Shown here one piece after another: positions 36,840 through 46,500 of a stretch of 64,000 bases of DNA. Origin of the DNA: Nocardia goodfellowii (GTDB lineage: Bacteria > Actinomycetota > Actinomycetes > Mycobacteriales > Mycobacteriaceae); the NCBI RefSeq assembly GCF_017875645.1, contig NZ_JAGGMR010000001.1, positions 7,192,001 to 7,256,000 of the forward strand. The letters run 5' to 3'. The position numbers and the translations under genes were made by a program. Every line of letters begins with the position of its first letter. Position 1 is the first letter of the stretch. Below the pieces are notes generated by a model. That model searched no databases and was not told where the DNA came from. It saw nothing but the letters and a program-made list of their open reading frames with translations.

Positions 36840-37381
36840 TTCTCGTCCCAGTACGAGTCGTGCAGTGAATGGTGCAGCGCGGTCCGGGCTCTGTGTAGCC
36901 GCGATTTCATCGCCGCGGCGCTCAGGCCGAGCAGCTCGGCGACCATTCGCCCGCTATAGCCCTGGATATCGCGCATCATCAGCACCTGCCGCTGATCGGC
37001 CGGCAGTGCCGCGATGGCCGCGGCGACCCGTTCGGCCTCGATTCGACGGAGCACATCGTCTTCTGCGGAGGGGGCGTCCGTGTCGGTCACCGGCTCGAAA
37101 TGCCGTGCCCGCAACCGCAGTTGGCGCAGACATTCGTTGCGGACGATCCGGAACATCCACGACAGCAGAGCACCGGAGGCACGGAGTGTGCCGACTTTGC
37201 GATACAGGATGATCAACGCCTCCTGCGCCGCGTCCTCGGCGTCTTCGGGCGTCGCGCACAGCGAGTACGCGAACCGCCGGACGTGCGGATGGGACCCTGA
37301 GACCAGGGCGGCGACCGACTCCACGTTGCCCGCGCGGGCCGCTGCCACCAGATCCTCATCCGGCCAGCTCAACTCAGCCAC
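36833..37381 (-). CDS. ECF (extracytoplasmic function) RNA polymerase sigma factor
   Basis: 182 residues. Sigma region 2: VRRFAYSLCATPEDAEDAAQEALIILYR. Region 4: IAALPADQRQVLMMRDIQGYSGRMVAELLGLSAAAMKSRLHRAR, with the helix-turn-helix. It directs RNA polymerase to a dedicated promoter set. GTG 37381 with GGTGGAG upstream is preferred; GTG 37390 is an alternative. It overlaps both the 29-residue peptide upstream and the membrane protein downstream, so all three are probably co-expressed. The shared 58-base block upstream may be its autoregulated promoter. Confidence 0.88.
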   Translation of the reverse strand: MAELSWPDEDLVAAARAGNVESVAALVSGSHPHVRRFAYSLCATPEDAEDAAQEALIILYRKVGTLRASGALLSWMFRIVRNECLRQLRLRARHFEPVTDTDAPSAEDDVLRRIEAERVAAAIAALPADQRQVLMMRDIQGYSGRMVAELLGLSAAAMKSRLHRARTALHHSLHDSYWDEKC

Positions 37382-37463
37382 GACGACCACTCCACCGGCG
37401 GAAAGCGACGACGCTGCACGTACACACAAGTACAGCACCGACGATGATCGCAGCGATAACCAT
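37374..37463 (-). CDS. 29-residue membrane peptide
   Basis: The whole peptide is one membrane helix and a basic tail: MVIAAIIVGAVLVCTCSVVA, then FRRWSGRRG. A perfect GGAGGT site lies upstream of ATG 37463, stronger than that of the following sigma gene, whose start it overlaps. It resembles the repeated helix of the 40.2-40.6 kb membrane protein. Likely real because of the ribosome site and codon pattern; function unknown. Confidence 0.6.
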   Translation of the reverse strand: MVIAAIIVGAVLVCTCSVVAFRRWSGRRG

Positions 37464-37480
37464 GGGAACCTCCTGTTCAC

Positions 37481-37538
37481 GTACCGGCGTGGTTGCCGGT
37501 ACGTACATAAGAGGTGGTGACCGGGTGAAAGGATTCAG
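37481..37538 (-). promoter_or_regulatory. conserved upstream block, copy 1 (dyad plus CTGAATCCTTTCACC)
   Basis: An 8-bp dyad GTACCGGC (37481-37488) / GCCGGTAC (37495-37502) and, further upstream on the minus strand, CTGAATCCTTTCACC. The same block recurs at 51955-52012 in the same orientation. It could be an ECF-type autoregulated promoter with an operator or leader hairpin. Confidence 0.5.
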
Positions 37539-38009
37539 ATCGATCAGTAGTTGTTCTCTACCACGGGCCACCTTTCGGCCCAGGCCATCGTGTTGAGGTT
37601 CCCACCCGTACCTCCGATCCCCACACCATGCGCTAGGAGCGCTTGGTCGAGTAGAAGGGACTCACACTCCTTGCCGCCTCTGCGCTCACATACCATTCGC
37701 GCGACTCGCGATCCTTATCTTCCTGCGGCCGAAGGGGTGCTGCCCTATGCTGGACGTTCTCCAAATGACCAGTACCTGCGGAAACGCTACTAACGGACTG
37801 GGCAGCGAGCGACCAGCTGGCCGCGGTAGCTGTCCCGACTGCACGACGACGGCTAGGTCGCAGGACGGTGATGTCTATCTTGGACATTCCCGCACCGATG
37901 GGGCGGTTCCGGGCAATCACCGTCGACGCGGTAGATTGCCAACCGAGAGTCCCAGTATTGCACGCGGATTTTCCTTTCTCGCAATAGGTTTCACGCTTGG
38001 GGGCTACCT
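37539..38009. other. 471-base stretch without a recognisable gene
   Basis: Divergent spacer between the sigma operon and the nuclease-helicase gene. Short frames on both strands have no recognisable family or ribosome site. A GGGGG run precedes GTG 38010. Confidence 0.4.
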
Positions 38010-39968
38010 GTGACACTTCGACCGTACCGCTCGACCGCCGACGCCATCGCCCGCTTTCCGTCAGAGGAAGAGCTACGGAAGGTTCCCCTCGAGGATCGGC
38101 TGTCCGCGATCATCGTTGCCGCAAGAGGGCAAGGGGCCGGCCCATCGGAACGGAAGTCGTGGGACGTGAGCCTGCCGATTCTCGCGAAGCTCTTGGTCGA
38201 GGCGAATCTCGGCCAAGTCGAAATGCTGATCGAGTATCCGATGCCGGAAACCGACGCGCGCGCCGATGTCGTACTCGCGGGGATACATCCAGAAACCGGT
38301 GCCGACAGCTATCTGGTGGTCGAGCTGAAACAGTGGGACGAAGCGGTGCCGGTGTGGGACACCGATCATCTGGTCCAGGGGCCCAAAACGCACGGGATCA
38401 AAGTCCATCCAGTCGCCCAGGTACGCGGCTACTGCACCTACCTACTGCAATACGTGGAGGTCCTGCGGACACCGCCGGCCACGTTGTATGGGATAGCCTA
38501 TCTGCACAACGCTACCGAAGCTTCCGTTCGCAAGTTGCGTACCGCAGCTCCAGATGACCTGGGCCGGTTGTTCACCGGCGAGGAGCGTGAGGCACTCAAA
38601 GAGTACCTGCGCGGAAAACTCTCCACCGAATCGGGTGCCCCAGCAGGAAAACGGTTGCAGGATAGCCCAATTCAACCGAGGCAACAACTCACACAGATCG
38701 TAACCGCGGGACTTCGCGGAGAATCTCATTACTCGCTGATCGGCAATCAACTACTCGCCTACGAACATGTCGTCAACCAGGTCAAATTAGCATTCGAGGA
38801 AGACCAAAAGAAGGTGATCATCGTCACGGGCGGCCCCGGCACCGGAAAAAGCTTGATCGCCGCCTCGTTGGTCATGGACCTCCACGAAGAGTACAGGGTT
38901 CGTTTCTCGAGCGGATCCATTACCATCACCGAGACCATGCGAAGATTCGCCAGCAAGGTGAAACCTGGGCTCAAGAATTTATTTACATACTACCGGGATT
39001 TCTCTGGGGCTAAACCGAACTCGGTGGACGTACTGCTTTGCGATGAGGCGCACCGGGTCCGGAAGACGTCGACCTATCGTCGGCAAAAGAAGGAACTCCG
39101 GACCGATCGTCCACAGCTGGACGAATTGATGTCTGCAGCGCGGGTCCCGGTGTTCTTCCTCGATGAGCACCAAGTCATCCGCCCTGACGAGGTGGGGACG
39201 CTGGCAACGATCATGGCCCAGGCGGCCCGGAAGGGATACTCGGTACAGCACATCGAGCTCGACAAACAGTTCCGCAGCAGAGGAAGCGCGGCGTACCAGG
39301 ACTGGGTGTTGCGGTTGGTCGGCTTACGAAGCGGTCCACCGGCTCTGTGGCAGGGAGACGACTTCGACGTACGGGTTGCGAGCTCACCACAGGAGATGGA
39401 AACTTTCCTTCGCGAAAAGAATCGCCGCGGGTACACAGCGCGAATAGCGGCGGGGTACTGCTGGCCATGGAGCGGAACCCGACCCGACGGTACGCTCGTA
39501 CACGACGTGAAGATCGATGACTGGTCGATGCCGTGGAACAAGAAAGACCCCAAAGTGGGTGGCGAAGCACCACCTTCCGCACTGTGGGCAACCGATCCTC
39601 GTGGCTTCGGCCAAATCGGATGCATCTATACGGCGCAGGGACTCGAGTATGACTGGGCCGGAGTAATTCTAGGAGAAGACATTGTATTCGACGGCCGCTA
39701 TCTAGCGGTGCGCAGGGAATTCAATCAAGATCCGGCACTCCGAGGAACGAAGAAAGAGCCATATTCCGACGCGCAGATAGAACGGGTCGTGCGCAACATT
39801 TACCACGTTCTATTGACTCGAGGAATGTTGGGCGTGGTCATTTATGCAGTCGACCCGGCTACGAGAAAGTTCATTTCGCAGTTGGCGGGCCCGCTCGGTT
39901 CGATCGGCCCGGCTACCTTCGACGCTCAGCCGGGAGTCGACATCGCGTGGCGACCGAAGGCTGACTGA
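38010..39968 (+). CDS. PD-(D/E)XK-like nuclease fused to DUF2075 superfamily 1 helicase
   Basis: 652 residues. The N-terminal domain shows a nuclease-like D-x(18)-ExK pattern: D86 in ARADVVLAG and E105-x-K107 in YLVVELKQW, after MLIEYPMPET. The helicase part has Walker A VTGGPGTGKS (about 272-281), Walker B LLCDEAHR (about 342-349), a KQFRSRG motif, and IYTAQGLEYDWAGVILG, which are features of DUF2075 proteins. Such proteins are frequent in defence islands; together with Wadjet this suggests anti-phage or anti-plasmid function (inference). GTG 38010 is preceded by GGGGG. Confidence 0.82.
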   Translation: MTLRPYRSTADAIARFPSEEELRKVPLEDRLSAIIVAARGQGAGPSERKSWDVSLPILAKLLVEANLGQVEMLIEYPMPETDARADVVLAGIHPETGADSYLVVELKQWDEAVPVWDTDHLVQGPKTHGIKVHPVAQVRGYCTYLLQYVEVLRTPPATLYGIAYLHNATEASVRKLRTAAPDDLGRLFTGEEREALKEYLRGKLSTESGAPAGKRLQDSPIQPRQQLTQIVTAGLRGESHYSLIGNQLLAYEHVVNQVKLAFEEDQKKVIIVTGGPGTGKSLIAASLVMDLHEEYRVRFSSGSITITETMRRFASKVKPGLKNLFTYYRDFSGAKPNSVDVLLCDEAHRVRKTSTYRRQKKELRTDRPQLDELMSAARVPVFFLDEHQVIRPDEVGTLATIMAQAARKGYSVQHIELDKQFRSRGSAAYQDWVLRLVGLRSGPPALWQGDDFDVRVASSPQEMETFLREKNRRGYTARIAAGYCWPWSGTRPDGTLVHDVKIDDWSMPWNKKDPKVGGEAPPSALWATDPRGFGQIGCIYTAQGLEYDWAGVILGEDIVFDGRYLAVRREFNQDPALRGTKKEPYSDAQIERVVRNIYHVLLTRGMLGVVIYAVDPATRKFISQLAGPLGSIGPATFDAQPGVDIAWRPKAD

Positions 39969-40099
39969 GCCCGAACGAAGATCTTCCTACAAGCGACCGA
40001 AGTTCCTGATTTAAGTCGAGCGGTCCGGGATCCATCGACCCGGCGTAGATCCTCTCATCGCGTTCGGTTCCGTGGGTGTCGTCGAGGATCACCTCGGCG

Positions 40100-40180
40100 T
40101 ACAAAAACCCCACCGCCCCAGCCCTGACCTTCTCCCCTGCCGAGCGGGACGCCTTCACCGCTCAAGTGCGCATTCGCTGA
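40100..40180 (+). pseudogene. DUF397 C-terminal remnant
   Basis: The frame YKNPTAPALTFSPAERDAFT followed by AQVRIR and TGA matches the C-terminus of DUF397 proteins, the usual small partner of actinobacterial XRE regulators. Nothing upstream in frame is conserved and no XRE gene is present, so it is a fragment. The call rests on about 25 residues. Confidence 0.35.
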
Positions 40181-40653
40181 GCCGCTAGTGCCGCCGCCCC
40201 GGGCACCCAGGCGTGCACCTGCTCCAGATGGACGTACAAGACGTTCGGGTTGTGGTTATGCGGCCCATAGCCGCTCTGAGCGGTGACCAGCAGGTAAGCC
40301 CCCGGGGGTATGTGCCAGTTCCAAAACCAGGCGTCCTGGACCAGTCCGGTTTCGTGCCAACGAATTTCGGCCTTCGAGCCGCGTCGCGCCTGCTGGTAGA
40401 CCCGGATGACTTGGATCAGATGGCCGCCACTGGTCGCCCGCTGGTGCAGAAGGCTTTCCCATTGGGCAGCCAATCGCGCCGTACGCTTGCCCGCAGATCG
40501 CACCCGAAGGGCGATAACGGCGCAGGTCAAGACAATCCCCATCAGTATCGCTCCGAGGGAGCCCACGCTGCCCATGACGGCGCAGATCAAGACGGCGCCT
40601 ACGAGAATCGCTGCGACGGAGCCCATGCTGTCCATGATCGCGCTTCGGGGCAC
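40162..40653 (-). CDS. membrane protein with duplicated N-terminal helix (hypothetical)
   Basis: 163 residues from GTG 40653, or 157 from ATG 40635. Two near-identical membrane helices, MGSVAAILVGAVLICAV and SLGAILMGIVLTCAVIAL, are followed by a basic stretch and a soluble domain (WESLLHQRATSGGHLIQVIR, RWHETGLVQDAWFWNWHIPP, YLLVTAQSGYGPHNHNPNVL). The helices come from a 60-base tandem duplication. The soluble domain is not recognised. It overlaps the DUF397 remnant on the opposite strand. Confidence 0.6.
   Translation of the reverse strand: MPRSAIMDSMGSVAAILVGAVLICAVMGSVGSLGAILMGIVLTCAVIALRVRSAGKRTARLAAQWESLLHQRATSGGHLIQVIRVYQQARRGSKAEIRWHETGLVQDAWFWNWHIPPGAYLLVTAQSGYGPHNHNPNVLYVHLEQVHAWVPGAAALAAQRMRT
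40518..40637. repeat. tandem 60-base direct repeat inside a coding region
   Basis: 40518-40577 and 40578-40637 are two imperfect 60-base units in the same frame. Each encodes one membrane helix of the protein at 40162-40653. Confidence 0.75.
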
Positions 40654-40687
40654 GCGTCACAATCGGATCGGTTTCCGGAACTTCCCG

Positions 40688-43498
40688 TCACGGCAGCCGG
40701 CCGAGGAACCGGCGGACCTGTGCCGCCTCGCCGCTTCCGGTGGTCGGCAGCCGCAGTAGCTGGAAGTTGTAACGCCGACAGATCTCGTTCTTCAGCTCGT
40801 CTCGGGCGCGCTGCTCCGGGACGGCCTCGTGTGCACTGAAGCCGTCGACTTCGATGGCGCCGACGTTCGCGTTGGTGATCCGGTTGAAGAGAACGAAGTC
40901 GAACGAGGATCGGTCTCGGACGAACGCGCGCTGCCGCTCGTCGAGCAGGTCCAATTCGGGCGGGAACACATGATGCAAATAGACCTGCCGGTGTACCGCC
41001 AGATGACTGAACAGAGGTTCAGCGATCACCCCCTCCAGCATGGCCAAGGCGATGTCTTCCGAGGGCACGTCCGTGCGGCCCCAGCGGATCCGAGGGTGTG
41101 CACGCCGACGCTGATTCAGCTCGGTGTACAGCAGGTCGAAGATCGACACGATGTCGCTGTCGATGACCGCGTGGTTCGGGTCGCGGTATCGGATGTAGCC
41201 GATCAGGTCGCGCAGGTACCGGCTCATCGGTAACTCGGAGTGATGGGTGACCAGAACGAACATGCGCATCGCCCGGGATACGGCCACATTGATCAGGTTC
41301 GGGTCGTCGGCAAACTGCAAGGCCCGCTGACTACTCGGTGAGTCGTCCAAGACCGTGGTCATGACAACCGCGTGCTTCTCCCTGCCCTGGAATTTGTGCA
41401 CGGTGTCGGATTCGATGGCTTCGATCAGGGCCTCGGTCGCCTTGTCGGCCTGACGGCGGTACGGCGTGGTCACCCCAATTTGGTGCGACGGGATATCGGC
41501 GATCCACGGGAGGACCTCGTGCAGGATGATGTCAATCTCGCGCTGGTTGCTGCGCCCGTTCGACCTCGGGTCGTCGTCACCGTAGATGTGGCGCATATGG
41601 TTGCCAGGTTGGGTCCGGACCACTGCCATCGGGATGGAGCCCGGTGTACTACGGGTATAGGGAATCAGCTTGCCGCCGTAGAATGTTCGGTTGCAAAACC
41701 CGATGATGTCGGGATCGCACCGATAGTGTTCACGCAACATCCTGCGGGGTGCCTGATCGCGGTACAGGTCGATGATCGAGGACAGAACGCTGTGCCGGTA
41801 GTCGAAACCCGGATCGGGTGGGGGCGGCGGATCGACGCGGTCATTCGTGACCGGCGGGAGCTGCTCGAGGTCGCCGACCACAATCAGATTGCGGGCACAG
41901 GCCAATGCCGGACCTACGGTCACCAGATCCACCTGCGAGGCTTCGTCGATGATCAAGTAATCCAGCAGAGCCGAGGGACCGATGCTTTTCTGGAGCGAAT
42001 GACAGGTGCTCAGGATCAGTGGGTAGTCGCCGGCGAACTCACTGAACTGCTTGACGTACCGCCAGTCGTAGACTTTGCGCGAGACCGAGCCGTATCGAGT
42101 GCACAACGCCTCCTGCAGCAATATCCGTGACAGGTTCGCCTGTTCGGCCAACAGTTCGTCGAACTTCTTACCCTCCAGCATTTTTGTGAGCTGCTGGTCT
42201 CGTCGCTCGAGTTCGGCGATTTTCTTCTCGTAGTACAGGCGCTCGATCCGCAGCACGACATCGACGTCGCCGGCATCGACCATGCGGAGCGCCCGGTATT
42301 TGAAGTAGCGATTCATCGCGCCGACGATCCGGCCCCAGCCGGTGTCGCGGATCCATTGCGGATCGGTGTCGCGGATGAAATCGAGCAGCTTGCCGGCACT
42401 GTAGCGGCGCAGCAGCGGCAAATCTGCGGCGTCCGGGACTTCGTGGCGGTCGAAGAACGACTGGAAATGCCTTTTTTCCAGCTGGAATGCGTGCAGCTGA
42501 TGTCGCAGTTCGGCCCGCAGGCGATCGTGTTCCAGCAGCGTGGCGAGACGGCTGTTCACCTTGTCCAGTTGGGCGGCGGCGTCCGCGGCAGGTGCGAATC
42601 CCGCGCGCAGCATCGCATCGACTGCCGCGTTACGCGGGCCTTGACCGTTGAAGAACTCGTCCCGCTTGGCGGAGCGCCCGAGATTGGCGGCCACGATCCC
42701 GAAGCCTTCCTTGGTCAGCTTCTCGAAAACGTTGTCCACTGCCGAGTTGCTGAACGACACCACGCCCACCGTCGCACCGGGGCGGCAGACTATCGAGGCG
42801 ATGATATTGAGGATCGTCTGCGTCTTCCCCGTTCCCGGCGGGCCGTCGATCACCGAGATCGGATAGCGCAGCGCGTTGAGAACCGCCGCACTCTGGCTGA
42901 TATTGGTACGGAACGGGTAGAGCGGCAGCGGTATCTGATCAGCCGGTCGCGGTTCGATCGGTGCTTGCTCGAGGATGCGGGCCAGTGCACTCTCGGAATG
43001 CACGAACTCCAGGCACTTGTGGTTTCGGAGCAGCACATCGGACAGTTGCGCCGCAACACCGCGCCAGTACGCCAGCACATCCTGGGCGCGGGGGGTCGCG
43101 GCGCCATTCGGCAGCACCTCGACCTGATCGGCACGGTAGACCTGCCATCCACCAGCACTTTTCAGCACATGCCACCACGATCCAGCCTGCGGTGGGCCGG
43201 TGAACAGGTACGCCTCGGTCGCATCTACCGCGGACCCGTCGGCGAACAATCGTGTGTGCGGTCCCAGGGAGACCGGCGTCGGCCGGTCGAGGATCACCAC
43301 TCGATCCCAGCCGAAGGGGTAAGTCTTGGACCCACCGAACCGCACAAACGCCCGATCCGGACGCGGGTCGAATACGGAGATCTCCAGGGTCTTGTCCTCG
43401 GGGACCCTCTCCCGATGAATGACAATCGCCGTTTTCCGCGGATCAAGCATCGCGCCCCCTCGCTGCCGCTGCTGGAGTAGAAATTCTACCGTTTCCAC
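40688..43498 (-). CDS. superfamily 1 (DNA2/NAM7-type) helicase with C-terminal DUF2726-like nuclease
   Basis: 936 residues from GTG 43498 (AAGGAAC upstream), or 920 from ATG 43450 (GAGGGGG upstream); both are plausible. Helicase motifs: ISVIDGPPGTGKTQTILNII (Walker A), LLDYLIIDEASQVDL (Walker B), VGDLEQLPPV, REHYRCDPDII, and VHKFQGREKHAVVM. The C-terminal domain has SSFDFVLFNR then GAIEVDGFSAHE, with QRARDELKNEICRRYNFQLL, typical of DUF2726 PD-(D/E)XK nucleases. Such helicase-nuclease fusions are common in defence islands. The neighbouring Wadjet operon lies immediately upstream on the same strand. Confidence 0.84.
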   Translation of the reverse strand: METVEFLLQQRQRGGAMLDPRKTAIVIHRERVPEDKTLEISVFDPRPDRAFVRFGGSKTYPFGWDRVVILDRPTPVSLGPHTRLFADGSAVDATEAYLFTGPPQAGSWWHVLKSAGGWQVYRADQVEVLPNGAATPRAQDVLAYWRGVAAQLSDVLLRNHKCLEFVHSESALARILEQAPIEPRPADQIPLPLYPFRTNISQSAAVLNALRYPISVIDGPPGTGKTQTILNIIASIVCRPGATVGVVSFSNSAVDNVFEKLTKEGFGIVAANLGRSAKRDEFFNGQGPRNAAVDAMLRAGFAPAADAAAQLDKVNSRLATLLEHDRLRAELRHQLHAFQLEKRHFQSFFDRHEVPDAADLPLLRRYSAGKLLDFIRDTDPQWIRDTGWGRIVGAMNRYFKYRALRMVDAGDVDVVLRIERLYYEKKIAELERRDQQLTKMLEGKKFDELLAEQANLSRILLQEALCTRYGSVSRKVYDWRYVKQFSEFAGDYPLILSTCHSLQKSIGPSALLDYLIIDEASQVDLVTVGPALACARNLIVVGDLEQLPPVTNDRVDPPPPPDPGFDYRHSVLSSIIDLYRDQAPRRMLREHYRCDPDIIGFCNRTFYGGKLIPYTRSTPGSIPMAVVRTQPGNHMRHIYGDDDPRSNGRSNQREIDIILHEVLPWIADIPSHQIGVTTPYRRQADKATEALIEAIESDTVHKFQGREKHAVVMTTVLDDSPSSQRALQFADDPNLINVAVSRAMRMFVLVTHHSELPMSRYLRDLIGYIRYRDPNHAVIDSDIVSIFDLLYTELNQRRRAHPRIRWGRTDVPSEDIALAMLEGVIAEPLFSHLAVHRQVYLHHVFPPELDLLDERQRAFVRDRSSFDFVLFNRITNANVGAIEVDGFSAHEAVPEQRARDELKNEICRRYNFQLLRLPTTGSGEAAQVRRFLGRLP

Positions 43499-43566
43499 TC
43501 AGTTCCTTTGCGGCACTGGGGCGTCGACCCGGGCGCGGCGTGGCAGCACGGTTCATCCCTTTCGCC

Positions 43567-46500
43567 TCACCCCGGCAGCAACTCACGCCCATCCCAAGTA
43601 AACCGCGCCGTCGTCACCGCATCATCCCCATCCCCCGTCAGGATCTGATGTATCCCGATCCCACTCAACTCCGCGTACGTGCACCATTCATGGTCGGAGG
43701 TGAGCATGAGGTCCAGGTCCAAAGCTGACAGCAGCGCGAAAATCTGGCCGCGGTTCACCGTGTCCACACCGACGAAGACCTCGTCGAGCAGGATGGCCCG
43801 AGGCGCGGACGGTGCCGCCTGGTAGTGCGCGGCTACAGCGGCGAACAGAGGAAGGTGCAGGGCGATTGCCTTCTCGCCGCCTGAGAGCGCGCCGTGCAGC
43901 TTCTTGGTCAGCTCCTTGTAGCCCTCGCCGTTGCCCCGATCGATCTTGACGACGAACCGGTGCCATGCCGTGTAGTCGAAGACCTGGGCCAGTTGTTGTT
44001 CCCAACTCGCCGCCGTGTCATCTGCTTTCGCTTCCTCGATGCGGTCGCGCAGGAACCGGTGCAGGGAGTCGCGGTCGGCGTCGCTGAGCCGGATCGGGTC
44101 CTTCAACAACAGGTCACGGGCGGCCTTGGTGCCGGGTGGGAGGTCTTGGCGTACTTGCCAAACCAGTTGGACGGCAACGTTGGACGCGGTGCGGACCCGT
44201 TCCAGGCGGGCGTTCATACCGTCGACGAGGTCGTTGGCTTGGCGGATGCGGGCGGCGAGGTGGCGGCGGGTGTCGCCGGTGAGGGTTTGGTCGAATAGTT
44301 CGCGTTCCCGTTCGGTGATTTCGTTTTTGGACTGGTCGGCTTCGGCGGTCAGGATTTTGAGGAGTTCGGCGCAGCCGACGCGGATGCCATCGACGACGGC
44401 GGTGAAAACCTGGATGTCGTTGTCGGTTTCGAGGTCGAGGTCGGCGCGGCTGGACAGCGCGGTGCGGCATTCGTGGACGGAGTCGGTCAGCCTGCGCAGG
44501 GCCTCGCCCAGGTGCGCGGGTTCGTGCGGGATGGTCGGCCAGGCCGCGGCGATCAGGCGGGCGGCGTTGCGGGCCGCGCGGACGCCTTCCGAACCGGACA
44601 GGGTTTCGCGAAACGTTTCCAGGTCGGGGATCGCGCTGTCGGCGGGGAAGGTGCCGCTGGCCACATGCCGGAAGCGGGCTGTGAGGTGGTCGCGGTTCGT
44701 GGCGGCTCGGTCGCGGGCGTCGATGTCGGCGTAATGCTTGGTTTTCAGGCTGCCGAGTTCGCCAGCGAGTTGAATGATGGTGGCGCGGTTGGCCTCGATG
44801 CTGTCGGTGAGTTGGTCGATTCTGGTTCGGAGCTGGTCGATTTCGGCGAGCACCTCGCGGTAGTCGCGGCCGACGGAACCTTCGATGGCTTCGAGTTCGG
44901 TGGCGAGCGCGCGGTGTTCGTCCGCGGCGGTGGTGGCGGCCTCGGCGGCGGCAACGGCGGCTGCCGCGGATTCTTCGGCGCGGCCGGCGCGGTCGGCGGT
45001 GATGCGACGAGCAGCGGCAAGGGCGCGGTGGGCGTCGAGCCAAGTTTCGGATTGGCCGGCGAAATCGTCTATGGCATTGCCGAGCGCGGTGAGCGCGCCG
45101 CGCTCGGTGGGCAGCGCGGTTTCGGCCGCCAGCACGGACAGCGCGTGTAGTGCTTGTTTGACCTCGGCTTCCTTGGCGGCCAGACCGGCCACCCGCGCGC
45201 GCACCTGACCGTCTGCACTGCGGACAGCGAATTCCGTTCGAGTGACCTCGTTTTCGGCTGCGATGAGCAGATCGCGGGCTGGCAGCGCGGCGCGCTCCAG
45301 GCCGATGAGTTCCCGCTGCATCGTCAACTGCTGGTGCTCGTCCCGCAGCGTTGCCAAGGTCTGCTCGTGGACCGTGATCGCTGCGCCGAGTTCGCGGATC
45401 CGATGCTGACGCGCCCGCTCCCGGGTGGCTGCGCCGATGTAGGCAGCCTGTCTTTTGGACCAGCTACCGGTGAGATTGCCTACGCGCCATGAGCCATCGG
45501 CGCTGACAGCGACAACTGAATCGGCAGGCAGCTTCTCGCCGAAGGCGATTGTGCTGAGCAAGCGGTGCACGGCGTCGGTATCCACCCCGGTGTCCGGAAC
45601 GGGGACAAGCACTTCGGCCAACGATCGCCCGTATACGGGCGCCAGCGTGGTGTGGTCTGCGAAGAGGTCGTGTCCTTCGATATCGCCGCGTGGACCGACC
45701 CAGGCATCCAACAGCCCGGCCGACTCCAGCGCCGCCTCGATCGCCGCGGCGGCGGGCAGGTCCGCGGCGAAGTCGACGAGACGCCACAGTGGAGCGCCTG
45801 CTCTTCGGGAGCGGTCCGCGGTCCGCCAAATCGGGGCCGCCGGCGGAATATCCTGCTCGGATTCCAGCCGGGCCCGGTCGGCGACCAGTTCATCACGAGC
45901 CCCTTCGGCAGCACCGATCCGCTGCTGACACAGTGCGATTCGTACACTGACAGTCTCGGAAGCGGCCGTGACCGCCGTACTCACCATGTCGATCAGGGCG
46001 GGTCCGCGGCTGGCCAGTTCGGCAACTGCCGCCGGATCCGGGAACGAGAGCGCGCGACAGCCGACGGCCCACTCCCGCAGTCGATCACGCAACGCCTCGA
46101 GTTCATCCTCGCGTTGCTGCACTGCTTTTCGATTGGCGTCGTTGGCCTCGATGAAAGCTGTTCTTGCGGAGTCGAGTTCATGTTCTGCCTCGGTGCGGGC
46201 GTCCACGGCGCGCTCGTGCCGGTCGAAAGCCGAAGCCATGGCCGTCAACTGGTCTCGCCTGCCCCGGACTGCACCGCGCAGCAGGGCACGCGCGCCGTCG
46301 GATTCCGGGTCGCCGGCGAGTTCGCCGTAGACGGCAGCCATACCCACTCGATGCGCACTTTGCTGGACATCCACACCACAGGCGATGGCATGGCCTTCGT
46401 ACTCCCGCTCATCTTCGAGGGCGGCGGCGTGCTGGGCGGAGTCGGTGGCGGCTCTGCCCCTTTCACGCTGCGCGGCAGCCTCGGAGTCGAGCGCCCGCCG

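Noticed and set aside
37633..38016. 127-residue minus-strand frame before the nuclease-helicase gene
   Set aside because: Low-complexity sequence, no ribosome site, overlaps the start of the nuclease-helicase gene; treated as non-coding spacer.
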